Shown: piece by piece, positions 6,582 through 16,068 of the stretch
Layout of the letters: each line of letters opens with the position of its first letter
How positions within the stretch are numbered: the stretch's first letter is position 1
Assembly: GCF_012911935.1 (NCBI RefSeq)
Contig: NZ_JAAXLA010000025.1
Location: 19,568 to 83,567, forward strand
Direction: 5' to 3'
Length of the DNA: 64,000 bases
From: Pseudonocardia acidicola
GTDB lineage: Bacteria; Actinomycetota; Actinomycetes; Mycobacteriales; Pseudonocardiaceae
Position numbers and translations under genes: made by a program
Notes under the pieces: generated by a model
What the model was told of the DNA's origin: nothing
The model's database searches: none
The model's input: the letters and a program-made list of their open reading frames with translations, nothing else

Positions 6582-8930
6582 GTGCAGAGCGGCTCCGACC
6601 GTGCTCGACGCGCTTCCGGCCGATCGCCCGGCCGCCCGTCCCTCGACGAGGACATAGCGGCCGACGCTGACACCCGGACGGCCGGTGCCCACGGCCGGCA
6701 CCGCGCACCGGCCGACGAGCCGGTCGACGACGTGCTCGAGCGGTACGGCCTGCGCACCCCGCCGCCAGGGATCGTGGAGCAACGGCGGCCGGTCCCACCC
6801 ACCGTCGACACGCGCGACGGCGCCGCGCACCGGTTCACCTCGCCGCCTGCCCCCCGGGCGGGCGGCACGCCGCCGCCCGGGCGACTCGGGCCACCTGTCC
6901 CCGGCCCGGGTACCGCCCCGCCCGCTTCCGGCTCACCGGCGGGCAACGGCGGCGCGCCCCGGCACGCTTCCCCCACCCGCCCGGACAGCACGCCACCGCC
7001 CGGACGGCTCGGACCGTCCGTCGCAGGCGCCGACAGCGCCGCGCCGCCGCCCTCCGGGCGGCGCGCGGCCAGGCAGGCCGACGCCGAGGTCGGCCCGGGC
7101 ACGGCACCTCCCCGGCCGCCCCGCGGCACAGCGGCCGCGCCGGGGCGACGCCGCCGGGCCGACACCGGCGACCCGCCGCCGGCGCGGCACACCGCGGGCC
7201 CCGAGGCCACCGCGGTCGGCCGGCTGGACCTGCCCGGCTCCGTTCCGGAACCGGCCCCAGGCGCCGCGACGACCACCCGGGGCCCCGCCGCCCCGGCGAC
7301 CGCCGACGTTCCGGAACCCGAGGACGACGCCGACAGCGCCGCCGAGGACCGCCGGCGCCGTATCGACGAGAGCCTCACCCGGCTGACCGCGGCGCACGCC
7401 GGCCTGCTGCTGGCCCGCGACGACGAACCCGACGACGAGGACGGCGCCGACGACGGCGGAGACGACGACGGAGACGACGACGGAGACGACGACGGAGACG
7501 ACGGCCCACCCGGCAAGCGCCCTGCCGGGTCTCGCACACCGGACAGCCCCGGGCGGCGACGCGCCAGGCTGGGGGTGCGGCTGCTGACCGCCGCGGTTGC
7601 CCTGCTCGTGTTCGCGACGACCGCGCTGGGCTGGGCGGCGAAGACCTGGTTGGACTCCACGATCCGCTCGGTCGCCGCGCTCGACCCGGGGTCGGGTTCG
7701 ATCGTCGACGCGAAGTCGCAGGTCGGCGACGAGAACGTGCTGCTGCTCGGCCTGGACGACGGCCCGAGCGGGACGACGTTCGTCCCGGGCGCCGGGTCCG
7801 ACACGATCATGCTGGCGCACGTGCCGGCAGGCGGCACCGGGATCGTGACCGTGGCCTTCCCACGCGATCTGGAGATCAACCGCCCGCCCTGCCAGCGCTG
7901 GGACCCGGCCGCCGCGACCTATACCGACCAGACCGTGCCCGCCGAAACCCTCACCAAGCTCGACACGGCGTTCGAGGTCGGCGGGCCGCGTTGCGCGGTG
8001 AAGGTGATCCAGCAGCTGACCGGCATGGCGATCACCCGGTTCGTCGCACTGGACGTCACCGGGGTCGGCGCGATGGTCGACGCGGTGCACGGGGTGTCGG
8101 TCTGCCTCGAGCGGCCGGTGGTCGACAGCGTGCTCGGTCCGGTCGTCCCCACCGCCGGGACCAGCACGCTGGACGGCGGACACGCGCTGGACCTGGTCCG
8201 GGCCCGGCACGTGCAGGGTGACCCGCCATCGGACCAGGGCCTCATCCAGCGCCAGCAGCGGGTTCTCGCCGCGTTGCTGCGCAAGGCGCTGTCCAACCAG
8301 GTGCTGCTCAACCCGGGCACGCTGCGCGCGTTCGCCGGGGCGTTCGGGCGCAACACGCTGTCGGACGGCGCCGGGCTCGACGAGCTGGTGGCCCTCGCCC
8401 GCTCGCTGCAGCATCTCGACGGCAGCGGGGTCACCTTCGTGACCGTTCCGACGACCGGTACGGCCAACACCCGTGGCAACTCGGTGCTGCGCGACCGCGA
8501 CGCCTCGGCCCTGTTCGCCGCGCTGCGCAAGAACACCCCACTGCCCGCCGGGGCCACCACGGCGCCGGCGACCACCGCCGCGGCCCCGGCACCGTCGACG
8601 ATCACCCTCGACGTGCTCAACGCGTCCGGCCGGACCGGCCTCGCCGGGCAGATCGGCGGCACGCTGCGCGAACTCGGCTTCACCGTCGGCACCGTGGGTA
8701 ACGCCCCGCAGGCGGCGGCCGAGACGGTGATCCGATTCTCCCCGGACCGGTCGGCTGCCGCGCAGGTGCTGGCCGGCACGGTGCCGTCGGCCCGCCCGGT
8801 CCCCGACACCGGTTCGAGCGGGCGCCTGGAGCTGGTCCTGGGCACGTCGTTCGACGGCACGGTGCGGGCGCCCTCGCAGGCCGGTACCGTGGCCGCCGCA
8901 CCCGCTCCGGCCCAGGTGACCTGCAGCTGA
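6582..8930 (+). CDS. LytR-CpsA-Psr family cell-wall glycopolymer ligase with LytR_C domain
   Basis: A 782-residue membrane protein. Residues 1-330 form a Pro/Ala/Arg-rich cytoplasmic region with an Asp-Gly repeat near residue 295. One membrane helix (about 331-353, RLLTAAVALLVFATTALGW) follows. The extracytoplasmic LCP domain (about 380-626) has the polyprenyl-phosphate/Mg-binding residues of AGSDTIMLAHV and FPRDLEIN and a conserved RARHVQGD Arg segment. The C-terminal LytR_C domain (about 673-753) has LDVLNASGRTGLAGQIGGTL. LCP enzymes attach arabinogalactan or teichoic-type polymers to peptidoglycan. The start is GTG 6582 with GGGGAGG 4 nt upstream. The long disordered N-terminus is unusual. 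Confidence 0.9.
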   Translation: MQSGSDRARRASGRSPGRPSLDEDIAADADTRTAGAHGRHRAPADEPVDDVLERYGLRTPPPGIVEQRRPVPPTVDTRDGAAHRFTSPPAPRAGGTPPPGRLGPPVPGPGTAPPASGSPAGNGGAPRHASPTRPDSTPPPGRLGPSVAGADSAAPPPSGRRAARQADAEVGPGTAPPRPPRGTAAAPGRRRRADTGDPPPARHTAGPEATAVGRLDLPGSVPEPAPGAATTTRGPAAPATADVPEPEDDADSAAEDRRRRIDESLTRLTAAHAGLLLARDDEPDDEDGADDGGDDDGDDDGDDDGDDGPPGKRPAGSRTPDSPGRRRARLGVRLLTAAVALLVFATTALGWAAKTWLDSTIRSVAALDPGSGSIVDAKSQVGDENVLLLGLDDGPSGTTFVPGAGSDTIMLAHVPAGGTGIVTVAFPRDLEINRPPCQRWDPAAATYTDQTVPAETLTKLDTAFEVGGPRCAVKVIQQLTGMAITRFVALDVTGVGAMVDAVHGVSVCLERPVVDSVLGPVVPTAGTSTLDGGHALDLVRARHVQGDPPSDQGLIQRQQRVLAALLRKALSNQVLLNPGTLRAFAGAFGRNTLSDGAGLDELVALARSLQHLDGSGVTFVTVPTTGTANTRGNSVLRDRDASALFAALRKNTPLPAGATTAPATTAAAPAPSTITLDVLNASGRTGLAGQIGGTLRELGFTVGTVGNAPQAAAETVIRFSPDRSAAAQVLAGTVPSARPVPDTGSSGRLELVLGTSFDGTVRAPSQAGTVAAAPAPAQVTCS
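7458..7502 (+). repeat. 12-bp in-frame tandem repeat (Asp/Gly run)
   Basis: Almost four copies of GGAGACGACGAC lie inside the LCP gene and encode repeated D-D-G-D units in the cytoplasmic tail just before the membrane helix. The unit length is a multiple of three, so copy-number change would lengthen or shorten the acidic run without breaking the frame. Confidence 0.85.
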
Positions 8931-8961
8931 CCGGGGAATCTTCTGCGGCTCGACCACGACC

Positions 8962-8983
8962 GTTCACCGGTGGTTCATCCGGT
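8962..8983 (+). promoter_or_regulatory. PHO box (PhoP operator) upstream of phoU
   Basis: Two adjacent 11-nt direct repeats, GTTCACCGGTG and GTTCATCCGGT, match the actinomycete PHO-box unit (G-G/T-T-C-A-Y-Y-Y-R-G/C-G). The box ends 27 nt before the -10 hexamer TAGGCT at 9011-9016. The PHO box at pstS has exactly the same spacing. Confidence 0.8.
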
Positions 8984-9010
8984 GGGGCTGCCCGATGCAG
9001 AGGCGCCCCT

Positions 9011-9016
9011 TAGGCT
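9011..9016 (+). promoter_or_regulatory. -10 box of phoU, leaderless transcript
   Basis: TAGGCT fits the actinobacterial TANNNT -10. Its last T is 7 nt before the A of the ATG at 9023, which predicts transcription starting on the start codon. There is no Shine-Dalgarno sequence. Confidence 0.65.
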
Positions 9017-9022
9017 GCCCCC

Positions 9023-9679
9023 ATGCGCGACCACTACCAGGAAGAGCTCGACGGACTCGCCGACGGGCTGGCCGACATGTGCGGCGAGGTGGCGGCCGCA
9101 CTGGAGAAGGCCACCCGCGCGCTGCTCGAGTGCGATCTGCAACTGGCCGAGGAGGTCATCTCCGAGGACATCAAGGTCGACGAGATCCGGGCCGCCGCCG
9201 AGGAGAAGGCGTTCGCGCTGCTCGCCCTGCAGGCCCCGGTGGCCACTGATCTGCGGATCGTGGTGTCCGCCATCCACGGCGCGGGCGACATCGAGCGCAT
9301 GGGCGACCTGGCGCTGCACGTCGCCCAGGCGGCCCGGCGCCGGCACCCGCAGCCGGTGCTGCCCGAGGAGATCAAGCCGTACTTCGCCGAGATGGGCCGG
9401 GTCGGTGTAGCCCTCGCACTGAAGGCGGCCGACGTCATCCGCAGCCGCGATCTGAGCGCGGCCGCCGAGCTCGAGGCCGACGACGACGCGATGGACGACC
9501 TGCACCGGCACATGTTCACCGTGCTGATGGATCGCAACTGGACGCACGGCGTCGCCGCCGCCGTGGACGTCACGCTGCTCGCCCGGTTCTACGAGCGCTA
9601 CGCCGACCACGCCGTGGCCGTCGCCCGGCGGATCGTGTACGTGGTGACCGGACAGATGCCGGGCCCGCTGACCGTCTGA
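9023..9679 (+). CDS. phoU: phosphate transport system regulatory protein PhoU
   Basis: A 218-residue all-helical protein made of two PhoU three-helix repeats (about residues 12-100 and 115-205). Metal-cluster motifs of the E/D-x-x-x-D type appear as [13 protein letters not shown] and [18 protein letters not shown]. PhoU links the Pst transporter to the PhoR/PhoP two-component system and represses the Pho response when phosphate is sufficient. It lies beside, and converges on, the pst operon, and a PHO box precedes it, so PhoP control is expected. Confidence 0.95.
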   Translation: MRDHYQEELDGLADGLADMCGEVAAALEKATRALLECDLQLAEEVISEDIKVDEIRAAAEEKAFALLALQAPVATDLRIVVSAIHGAGDIERMGDLALHVAQAARRRHPQPVLPEEIKPYFAEMGRVGVALALKAADVIRSRDLSAAAELEADDDAMDDLHRHMFTVLMDRNWTHGVAAAVDVTLLARFYERYADHAVAVARRIVYVVTGQMPGPLTV

Positions 9680-9756
9680 GCGCCACCGGCGGGCCCGTCG
9701 GGGAAATCTCGCGCACGGAGGTTTGGCCCGGCACCGTGATCGGGGACATACCGATC

Positions 9757-9966
9757 ATGTCGAGCAACGTGTACCGCGTCACGGAGATCGTCGGCACCTC
9801 GCCCGAAGGGGTCGAGCAGGCCATCAAGAACGGCGTCGCCCGGGCCGCCAGCACCCTGCGCGAACTGGACTGGTTCGAGGTGACCGAGATCCGCGGACAC
9901 CTGGTCGACGGCGATGTGGAGTACTTCCAGGTCGGCCTCAAGGTCGGCTTCAAGTTGGAGAACTGA
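9757..9966 (+). CDS. dodecin family protein
   Basis: A 69-residue protein (MSSNVYRVTEIVGTSPEG at the start). The length and the central DWFEVTEIRGH segment are characteristic of dodecins, small proteins that form hollow 12-mers and bind flavins (FMN/riboflavin) or CoA. The central Trp that stacks on the flavin is present. ATG 9757 gives the usual family length; an upstream GTG at 9736 would add seven residues without a better ribosome site. No clear link to its phosphate-transport neighbours is visible. Confidence 0.92.
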   Translation: MSSNVYRVTEIVGTSPEGVEQAIKNGVARAASTLRELDWFEVTEIRGHLVDGDVEYFQVGLKVGFKLEN

Positions 9967-9987
9967 CCCGGGGCGGCGCGACGACGA

Positions 9988-10033
9988 CGGCCCGGGCCTG
10001 CTCGGCCGCTCGGCGGCGAACGGGCCCGGGCCG
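9988..10033. terminator. bidirectional hairpin between dodecin and pstB genes
   Basis: CGGCCCGGGCC (9988-9998) pairs perfectly with GGCCCGGGCCG (10023-10033). The hairpin lies between two convergent genes. It has no T-run, as is common for terminators in GC-rich actinobacteria. Confidence 0.6.
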
Positions 10034-10058
10034 GCGTTCCGCCCGGGAACGGGACCGA

Positions 10059-10835
10059 TCAGCCGAAGCGACCGGAGATGTAGTCCTCAGTGGCCTGCTG
10101 GGTCGGGTTGGAAAACATCTTCGGGGTGTCGTCGATCTCCACCAGCCGGCCCGGCTCACCGGTCGCGCGGAGGTTGAAGAACGCCGTCTGGTCGCTCACC
10201 CGCGCCGCCTGCTGCATGTTGTGGGTGACGATGACGATCGTGTAGTCCTTCTTCAGCTCCGAGATCAGATCCTCGATCGCGAGCGTGGAGATCGGGTCCA
10301 GCGCCGAACACGGCTCGTCCATCAACAGCACGTCGGGCTGCACCGCGACCGCACGGGCGATGCACAACCGCTGCTGCTGCCCACCGGACAACCCGCCACC
10401 CGGCTTGTTCAACCGGTCCTTGACCTCGGTCCACAGGTTCGCCGCCCGCAGCGCTCGCTCCGCGGTCTCGTCGAGTTCCTTCTTGCCCTTGCGGCCCTGC
10501 AGCTTCAGCCCGGCCACCACGTTGTCCCGAATGGACATCGTCGGGAACGGGTTGGGCCGCTGGAACACCATGCCGATCGTGCGGCGCACCCCGACCGGGT
10601 CGACCGAGGGACCGTAGATGTCCTCGCCGTCGAGCAGCACCTCGCCCTCGACCCGGGCCCCGGGGATCACCTCGTGCATCCGGTTGAGCGTGCGCAGCAC
10701 CGTCGACTTGCCACAGCCGGACGGGCCGATGAACGCCGTCACGCTGCGCGGCGGCACCGACAGGCTCACGCTGTCCACGGCGTGGAACTTGCCGTAGAAG
10801 ATGTCGACATCCTTCATGTCGAGACGCTTGGCCAC
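10059..10835 (-). CDS. pstB: phosphate ABC transporter ATP-binding protein
   Basis: A 258-residue ATPase of the phosphate importer. It has Walker [11 protein letters not shown]-loop VFQRPNPFP (typical of PstB), signature [14 protein letters not shown], Walker [14 protein letters not shown] and H-loop VTHNM. It is the last gene of pstS-pstC-pstA-pstB on the minus strand and starts 7 nt after pstA ends. It energises phosphate uptake through PstA/PstC. Confidence 0.97.
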   Translation of the reverse strand: MAKRLDMKDVDIFYGKFHAVDSVSLSVPPRSVTAFIGPSGCGKSTVLRTLNRMHEVIPGARVEGEVLLDGEDIYGPSVDPVGVRRTIGMVFQRPNPFPTMSIRDNVVAGLKLQGRKGKKELDETAERALRAANLWTEVKDRLNKPGGGLSGGQQQRLCIARAVAVQPDVLLMDEPCSALDPISTLAIEDLISELKKDYTIVIVTHNMQQAARVSDQTAFFNLRATGEPGRLVEIDDTPKMFSNPTQQATEDYISGRFG

Positions 10836-10842
10836 CAGGCCC

Positions 10843-11754
10843 TCACTTCGTCTTCGGGGCGGTCAGCTTCGACAGGAAGGCCGCCAGCAACTGGAAGATC
10901 GTGATGATCAGGATCAGGGTGATGGCTGCGCCCCAGATGCGGTCCACGCCGGCATCGGTGGGGTTGCTGCGCTCAACCGTCATCATCAGCGGCAGCGAGG
11001 CCATGTTGCCGCTGAAGATGTTGAAGTTGATGTACGGCGCATAGGCCACCAGGATCAGCACCGGGGCGGTCTCGCCCATCACCCGGGCGAGCGCGAGCAT
11101 GACGCCGGTGAGCATGCCCGACAGCGCGGTCGGGATGACGATACGGGTGATCGTCTTCCACTTCGGCACGCCGAGCGCGTACGAGGCCTCCCGCAGGTCG
11201 TCGGGGACGATCCGCAGCATCTCCTCCGTCGAGCGGACGACGACCGGCACCATCAGCAGCACGAGGGCCAGCGACACCGCGAACGCGCTGCGCGGCAGGC
11301 CGAAGATCGAGATCCAGACCGCGTAGATGAACAGCGCGGCGACGATCGACGGCACGCCCGTCAGGATGTCGACCATGAAGGTGGTGGTCCGGGCCAGCCG
11401 GGACCGGGCCCCGTACTCCACCAGGTAGATCGCGACCATCACGCCGATCGGGGTGGCGACCACGGCGCACACCAAACCTTGGAACAAGGTTCCGATGATC
11501 GCGTGATAGGCACCGCCGCCCCGCTGCCGGGCGAGCAGGCCGTTGAGCGACTCGCTCCACCAGTTCGAGTGGAGCACCACACCGAGGCCCTTGGACATCA
11601 CGGTGTAGACGACCCAGATCAGCGGGATCAGGGCGATCAGGAACGCGAGCCCGAACAGGGTGGTGGCGACCATGTTGCGGGCGCGACGGCCCGCGCTGAT
11701 CCCGACGAACGTCGGCCCCTTGGCCGGAGCGTGCAGGTCGACCGGCGTACTCAT
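10843..11754 (-). CDS. pstA: phosphate ABC transporter permease PstA
   Basis: A 303-residue inner-membrane permease with about six transmembrane helices and the ABC permease EAA loop ([20 protein letters not shown]). Its ATG overlaps the pstC stop codon (ATGA), showing translational coupling. It forms the phosphate channel with PstC. A short Pro-containing cytoplasmic N-terminus precedes the first helix ([20 protein letters not shown]). Confidence 0.96.
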   Translation of the reverse strand: MSTPVDLHAPAKGPTFVGISAGRRARNMVATTLFGLAFLIALIPLIWVVYTVMSKGLGVVLHSNWWSESLNGLLARQRGGGAYHAIIGTLFQGLVCAVVATPIGVMVAIYLVEYGARSRLARTTTFMVDILTGVPSIVAALFIYAVWISIFGLPRSAFAVSLALVLLMVPVVVRSTEEMLRIVPDDLREASYALGVPKWKTITRIVIPTALSGMLTGVMLALARVMGETAPVLILVAYAPYINFNIFSGNMASLPLMMTVERSNPTDAGVDRIWGAAITLILIITIFQLLAAFLSKLTAPKTK

Positions 11755-12821
11755 GCCTTGGCCCCCGATCGTGCGATGACCGCGCGGGCCGCCGCGTTGA
11801 CCACGAAGGTCAGCACGAACAGCACCAGGCCGGCGGCGATGAAGGCGCCGGCGGAGAGCTTGTTGTTCAGCTCGGCGAAGGACAGCGCGATCTTCGAGGC
11901 GAACGTCGCGCCGCCGTCGAACAGGCTGCCGGTGAAGGCGAACGGCGTGCCCGCAAGGATGATCGTCAGCGCGATGGTCTCGCCGAGTGCGCGGCCGAGG
12001 CCGAGCATCGACGCGCTGATGTAACCCGCCTTGCCGAAGGGCAGTACGGTCATGCGCACGACCTCCCACTTGGTCGCGCCCAGTGCCAGCGCCGCCTCGA
12101 TCTGCGCGCGGGGGGTCCGCTCGAACACCTCGCGGGAGATCGCCGTGATGATCGGCAGCAGCATCGCCGCAAGCACGATCCCCGCGGTGAACAGGGTGGC
12201 CCCTGGGATCTGCACGTTGCCCGGGCTGAACAGGAAGACGAACCCGAGGTGGTTCTCCAGCCACGAGGCCAGCGGCTGCAGGACCGGCGCCAGCACCAGC
12301 AGGCCCCACAGGCCGAAGATGATCGACGGCACCGCCGCCAGCAGGTCGACCAGGTAGGCGAACGGCCGGGCGACCCGCCGCGGCGCGTACTGCGTGAGGA
12401 ACAACGCGATCCCCAGTCCGACCGGCATCGCGAGGATCAGCGCGAACAGCGAGACCTCGACGGTGACCAGCAGCAGGTCGAGGATGCCGAAGCTGAGGTT
12501 GCTCGGGTCGCTGACGTCGAACTGCCTGCTGGTCAGGAAGTTCGCCTGGTTGTCCAGCAGCGGCGGAACCGCCTGGATCAGCAGGAACAGGCCGATGGCA
12601 CCGATGAGGGCGACGATGAACGCCCCCGAACCGGTTGCCAGACCGCGGAAGATCCGGTCGCCCCGCTGGACGAACGTGCCGCCACTGCCCGCGTCCTTGG
12701 GCGGTTCGGGTTCGCGGGGAGTCATTCCGGCCTCCGGGACGACGGCGGGGACGGGAGCGCCCCGCCAGCCACCGGAGTCACCGGTGGTGGCGGGGCTACC
12801 CGTCACGGTCTGTTCGCTCAT
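11751..12821 (-). CDS. pstC: phosphate ABC transporter permease PstC
   Basis: A 356-residue permease. A disordered Pro/Gly-rich N-terminus (about 50 residues) precedes the first membrane helix ([20 protein letters not shown]). The EAA-type loop [19 protein letters not shown] is present. It starts 30 nt downstream of pstS and overlaps pstA by 4 nt. It pairs with PstA in the high-affinity phosphate importer. Confidence 0.96.
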   Translation of the reverse strand: MSEQTVTGSPATTGDSGGWRGAPVPAVVPEAGMTPREPEPPKDAGSGGTFVQRGDRIFRGLATGSGAFIVALIGAIGLFLLIQAVPPLLDNQANFLTSRQFDVSDPSNLSFGILDLLLVTVEVSLFALILAMPVGLGIALFLTQYAPRRVARPFAYLVDLLAAVPSIIFGLWGLLVLAPVLQPLASWLENHLGFVFLFSPGNVQIPGATLFTAGIVLAAMLLPIITAISREVFERTPRAQIEAALALGATKWEVVRMTVLPFGKAGYISASMLGLGRALGETIALTIILAGTPFAFTGSLFDGGATFASKIALSFAELNNKLSAGAFIAAGLVLFVLTFVVNAAARAVIARSGAKA

Positions 12822-12851
12822 CGAGCCTCCGTGATTGTGCCAGCGCTGTGA

Positions 12852-13961
12852 TCAGGCGATGGCCTGGACGGCGGTGAGCAGCTTCTGCTGGAACTCCGCC
12901 GGCAGCGGGGCGTACCCGTACTGGGACAGGTTGGCCTGGCCGTCGGTGGCGGCCGTCGTCAGGAACGCCTTGACCGCCTTGGCGGTGTCGGCGTCGTAGC
13001 CCTTCGAGCAGACGATCTCGTAGGTGGCCAGGATCAGCGGGTAGGCGCCGGCCTCGGTGGTGCCGTAGACCGAGTTGAGGTCGAGCGCGAGGTCGTTGCC
13101 CTGGCCCTTGACCTTCGCGGCCTCGATGGCCTTGCCGACGGTCTGGTCGTTGAGCTCGACCGCACCCGAACCATTGTCGATCTTCGCCATGCTCAGCTTG
13201 TTGTCCTGGGCGAAGGACAGCTCGACGTACCCGATCGACCCTTCGGTCGCACCGATGGCCTGGCCGACGCCGGCCGAGCCCTGCGCGCCGGAGCCCACGC
13301 CGCCGACGAACTTCTTGCCCGCGCCCTTGGTCCACGCACCCTTGGAGGCCGCGGTCAGGTACTGCTGGAAGTTGTCGGTGGTGCCGGAGTCGTCGGAGCG
13401 GAACACCACGTTGATCGGGGTCGCCGGCAGCGTCTTGCCGGGGTTCAATGCAGCGACCGCCGGGTCGTTCCAGGACTTGATCTGGCCGCTGAAGATCTTC
13501 GCGGTGGTCTCGCCGTTCAGCGTCAGGTCGGTGATGCCGTTGAGCTTGTAGCCGACGGCGATCGGGCCGAAGACCATCGGCAGGTTCCATGCCGGGTTGT
13601 TCTGGCAACGAGCCGCCGCGGCGGCGGTCTCGCTCTCCTTGAGCGCGGAGTCCGAGCCCCCGAAGTCCACGAGGCCGGCGGTGAACTGCTTCACGCCCGC
13701 GCCGGAACCGGTCGGGTTGTAGGCGATGTTGCTGCCCGCGCACTTCGCCTGGTAGGCCTGCGCGAACACGTCCATGGCGTTCTTCTGCGCCGACGAACCC
13801 TCGGCGTTCAGGTTCTTCTTGCCACTGCAGTCGACCGCGGGGGAGTTCGCGGACGACGCCCCGGCACTGCCGGCCGTGGTCGGATCGCTGCCACAGGCCG
13901 ACAGCAGGAGCGCGCCTGCGGCCGCGATGGCCAACACGACACCGTGCCGCTGGAGTTTCAC
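12852..13961 (-). CDS. pstS: phosphate-binding lipoprotein PstS
   Basis: A 369-residue solute-binding protein anchored by a lipobox (LLSACGSD, Cys near residue 23). The phosphate-binding loops are visible: NAEGSSAQ, YNPTGSGAG, VDFGGSDSA and RSDDSGTTDNFQQYL, as in family PBP-II PstS. The GTG start at 13961 has GGAGGAA upstream. It is the first gene of the pst operon and lies downstream of a PHO box, so it should be induced by PhoP under phosphate limitation. Confidence 0.96.
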   Translation of the reverse strand: MKLQRHGVVLAIAAAGALLLSACGSDPTTAGSAGASSANSPAVDCSGKKNLNAEGSSAQKNAMDVFAQAYQAKCAGSNIAYNPTGSGAGVKQFTAGLVDFGGSDSALKESETAAAAARCQNNPAWNLPMVFGPIAVGYKLNGITDLTLNGETTAKIFSGQIKSWNDPAVAALNPGKTLPATPINVVFRSDDSGTTDNFQQYLTAASKGAWTKGAGKKFVGGVGSGAQGSAGVGQAIGATEGSIGYVELSFAQDNKLSMAKIDNGSGAVELNDQTVGKAIEAAKVKGQGNDLALDLNSVYGTTEAGAYPLILATYEIVCSKGYDADTAKAVKAFLTTAATDGQANLSQYGYAPLPAEFQQKLLTAVQAIA

Positions 13962-14024
13962 GAAGTTCCTCCGCTGAGTCGCTACACATCAGGTTCGACG
14001 GCTCGGGGCGGCCGTTCGTGGAGG

Positions 14025-14030
14025 ACGGTA
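14025..14030 (-). promoter_or_regulatory. -10 box of the pst operon
   Basis: On the minus strand TACCGT fits TANNNT and lies 27 nt after the PHO box. The PHO box therefore overlaps the position of a -35 element, as expected for PhoP activation. A ~60-nt untranslated leader would precede pstS. Confidence 0.55.
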
Positions 14031-14057
14031 GGCAGGCCCGGTGGACGGACACCCCCG

Positions 14058-14079
14058 ACGAGGTAAACGAAAGATGAAC
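14058..14079 (-). promoter_or_regulatory. PHO box (PhoP operator) of pstSCAB
   Basis: Read on the minus strand, two adjacent 11-nt units, GTTCATCTTTC and GTTTACCTCGT, match the PHO-box consensus. The spacing to the -10 hexamer (27 nt) equals that in front of phoU. Confidence 0.8.
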
Positions 14080-14202
14080 TCATTACCTGGAGTGAGCCAA
14101 GACACCCCTAAGAGTCAATTGTGATCATCTCGTGACCTGCGAACGAGTGATCGCACCATGGAGGGTGGCGGTTACTCCGGGGTTAACGACTCCGGGACGA
14201 GA

Positions 14203-15105
14203 TCAGCGACGGTATGCGACGTCCGTGTTCCGAAGGGTGAATCCAAGGTTCCGGTAGACCCGCACAGCGGCGTCGTTGTCGGCCTCGACGTACAGCATGA
14301 CCTGCTGCAATCCGCGATCACGCAGATGGTGCAAACCGGCCAGGGTGAGCCCCGAGCCGAGCCTGCGGCCGCGCGCGGCGGGGTCGACGCCGAGCACGTA
14401 GACCTCGCCCATCGGAGCCTCGGAGCCCGCCCCCGGGTGCACCTTCGTCCAGTGGAAGCCGAGCAGCCGGCCGTCCGGGCCGACCGCGAGCAGGAACCCC
14501 GCGGGGTCGAACCAGGACTCGGCCTCGCGCCGGGCGACCTGGTCCGTGTCCCAGCCGCCCTGCTCCGGGTGCCAGTCGAACGCGGCGTTGTTGACCCGCA
14601 GGAACTCCGCCTCGTCCTGGCCGGGTACGAACGCGCGCAGCCGCACGCCGTCGGGCAGTTCGACGGGCGGCAGCGGCTCGGTCAGGCTGCGGTGCAGCTG
14701 CCACAGCACCCGGGCCCGGGAGAACCCGAACCGCTCGGCGAGCCGGGTCGCGCCGGGGTGCTCGCCGTGTGCCCACAGCCACAGCGGCCGGCCCCCGGCA
14801 CGCTGCAGCAGCGCCTCGACGAGGGCGGCCCCGATCCCACTCCGCCGGTGCGCCGGGTGCACGGCGAGCTCGGCGACCGCGCCGTCGGAGCCGGAGAGGT
14901 CCAGCTGGGCGTAACCGGTGGGCGCGGCCGCGGAGCCGGCCAGCACGTGCAACACGCTGCCGTCGACGGTGCCGTGGCGCAGGTTGAGCAGGATCTGCTC
15001 GGACAGCGGGGCGGTGCCGTCCTCCTCGGTGGCCGCATCGGCCAGCGCTGTCACGGCGGTGGTCTCGGCCTGGTCGAGCCCGGTGCGGAAGGACAGCTGG
15101 GTCAT
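14203..15105 (-). CDS. mshD: mycothiol synthase
   Basis: A 300-residue protein made of two GNAT acetyltransferase domains (about 1-140 and 150-300). The acetyl-CoA-binding segments are HPAHRRSGIGAALVEALL in the first and DPAARGRRLGSGLTLAGL in the second. MshD acetylates Cys-GlcN-Ins in the last step of mycothiol synthesis. The position next to glnR and near the phosphate genes matches M. tuberculosis Rv0818-Rv0821, which supports the assignment. It starts 34 nt downstream of glnR on the same strand. Confidence 0.93.
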   Translation of the reverse strand: MTQLSFRTGLDQAETTAVTALADAATEEDGTAPLSEQILLNLRHGTVDGSVLHVLAGSAAAPTGYAQLDLSGSDGAVAELAVHPAHRRSGIGAALVEALLQRAGGRPLWLWAHGEHPGATRLAERFGFSRARVLWQLHRSLTEPLPPVELPDGVRLRAFVPGQDEAEFLRVNNAAFDWHPEQGGWDTDQVARREAESWFDPAGFLLAVGPDGRLLGFHWTKVHPGAGSEAPMGEVYVLGVDPAARGRRLGSGLTLAGLHHLRDRGLQQVMLYVEADNDAAVRVYRNLGFTLRNTDVAYRR

Positions 15106-15139
15106 GTCACGGACCCTACGCGCGGACGATCACCCGGCG

Positions 15140-15928
15140 TCAGGACAGCTCGGCGTGCATCGCTTTCGGACGCTCGCCGATGCGGTCGTCGTCCCGATCC
15201 GGGTCGTCGTCCTCGTCGGCCTGGTCGTCGGCGACACCGCCCGCCGGCACCCCCAGCCCGGCGCGGCTGGGCCGGACGAACTTGTAGCCGACGTTGCGCA
15301 CCGTGCCGATCATCTGCTCGTGCTCGGTGCCGAGCTTCGCGCGCAGTCGCCGCACGTGCACGTCGACGGTGCGGGTGCCGCCGAAGAAGTCGTAGCCCCA
15401 GACCTCCTGTAGCAGCTGGGCCCGGGTGAACACCCGCCCGGCGTGTTGTGCGAGGTACTTGAGCAGCTCGAACTCCTTGTAGGTGAGCTCGAGCAGCCGG
15501 CCGCGCAGGCGCGCCGCGTAGGTCGCCTCGTCGATCACCAGTTCGCCGAGCACCAACGCGCCCCCGGTCGACGCGGCATCGGCACCGGGGCGGGACGTGA
15601 GCAGCCGCAACCGGGCGTCGACCTCGGCCGGGCCTGCGGTGGGCAGCAGGATCTCGTCGACCACCCATTCCCCGGACACCGCGACCAGCCCACCCTCGGT
15701 GAGAATGGCGATCACGGGCACGTCGGTACCGGTGCTGCCCAGCAGCCGGCACAGGCTGCGGGCCGCGACCAGGTCGGAGCGGGCGTCGACCAGCACGGCG
15801 TCGTGCGGCCCGGCGTCGAGCAGCGCGGCCACCTCGGGGGCGGCGGTGCGCACACCGTGCGGCAGCAGGGTCAGAGCCGGCAACACGGATCCAGGGTCCG
15901 GATCCGCGGTCAGCAGTAGGAGTTCCAC
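15140..15928 (-). CDS. glnR: OmpR-type nitrogen regulator GlnR
   Basis: A 262-residue winged-helix regulator. Residues 1-115 form an atypical receiver domain with the GlnR-specific patterns LLPHGVRTA and [10 protein letters not shown]. Residues 130-225 form the DNA-binding domain ([41 protein letters not shown]). GlnR controls nitrogen assimilation genes and needs no partner kinase. GTG 15928 has an excellent AGGAGG ribosome site and gives the conserved start ([12 protein letters not shown]). The C-terminal ~35 residues are acidic and species-specific. Neighbours match the M. tuberculosis glnR locus. Confidence 0.93.
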   Translation of the reverse strand: MELLLLTADPDPGSVLPALTLLPHGVRTAAPEVAALLDAGPHDAVLVDARSDLVAARSLCRLLGSTGTDVPVIAILTEGGLVAVSGEWVVDEILLPTAGPAEVDARLRLLTSRPGADAASTGGALVLGELVIDEATYAARLRGRLLELTYKEFELLKYLAQHAGRVFTRAQLLQEVWGYDFFGGTRTVDVHVRRLRAKLGTEHEQMIGTVRNVGYKFVRPSRAGLGVPAGGVADDQADEDDDPDRDDDRIGERPKAMHAELS

Positions 15929-16068
15929 CGCTTCCTCCTCTCCCACCGGGGATCGGACGGAGCGCCACGTCCGGCGCGCACTGGTCCGACCACGGCGGGC
16001 GACGCTGGCGCACCGTTCCCGCGCGACCCGGTCGGAGTTCCCACGCGGATCGGTCAAGAATAACGGGG

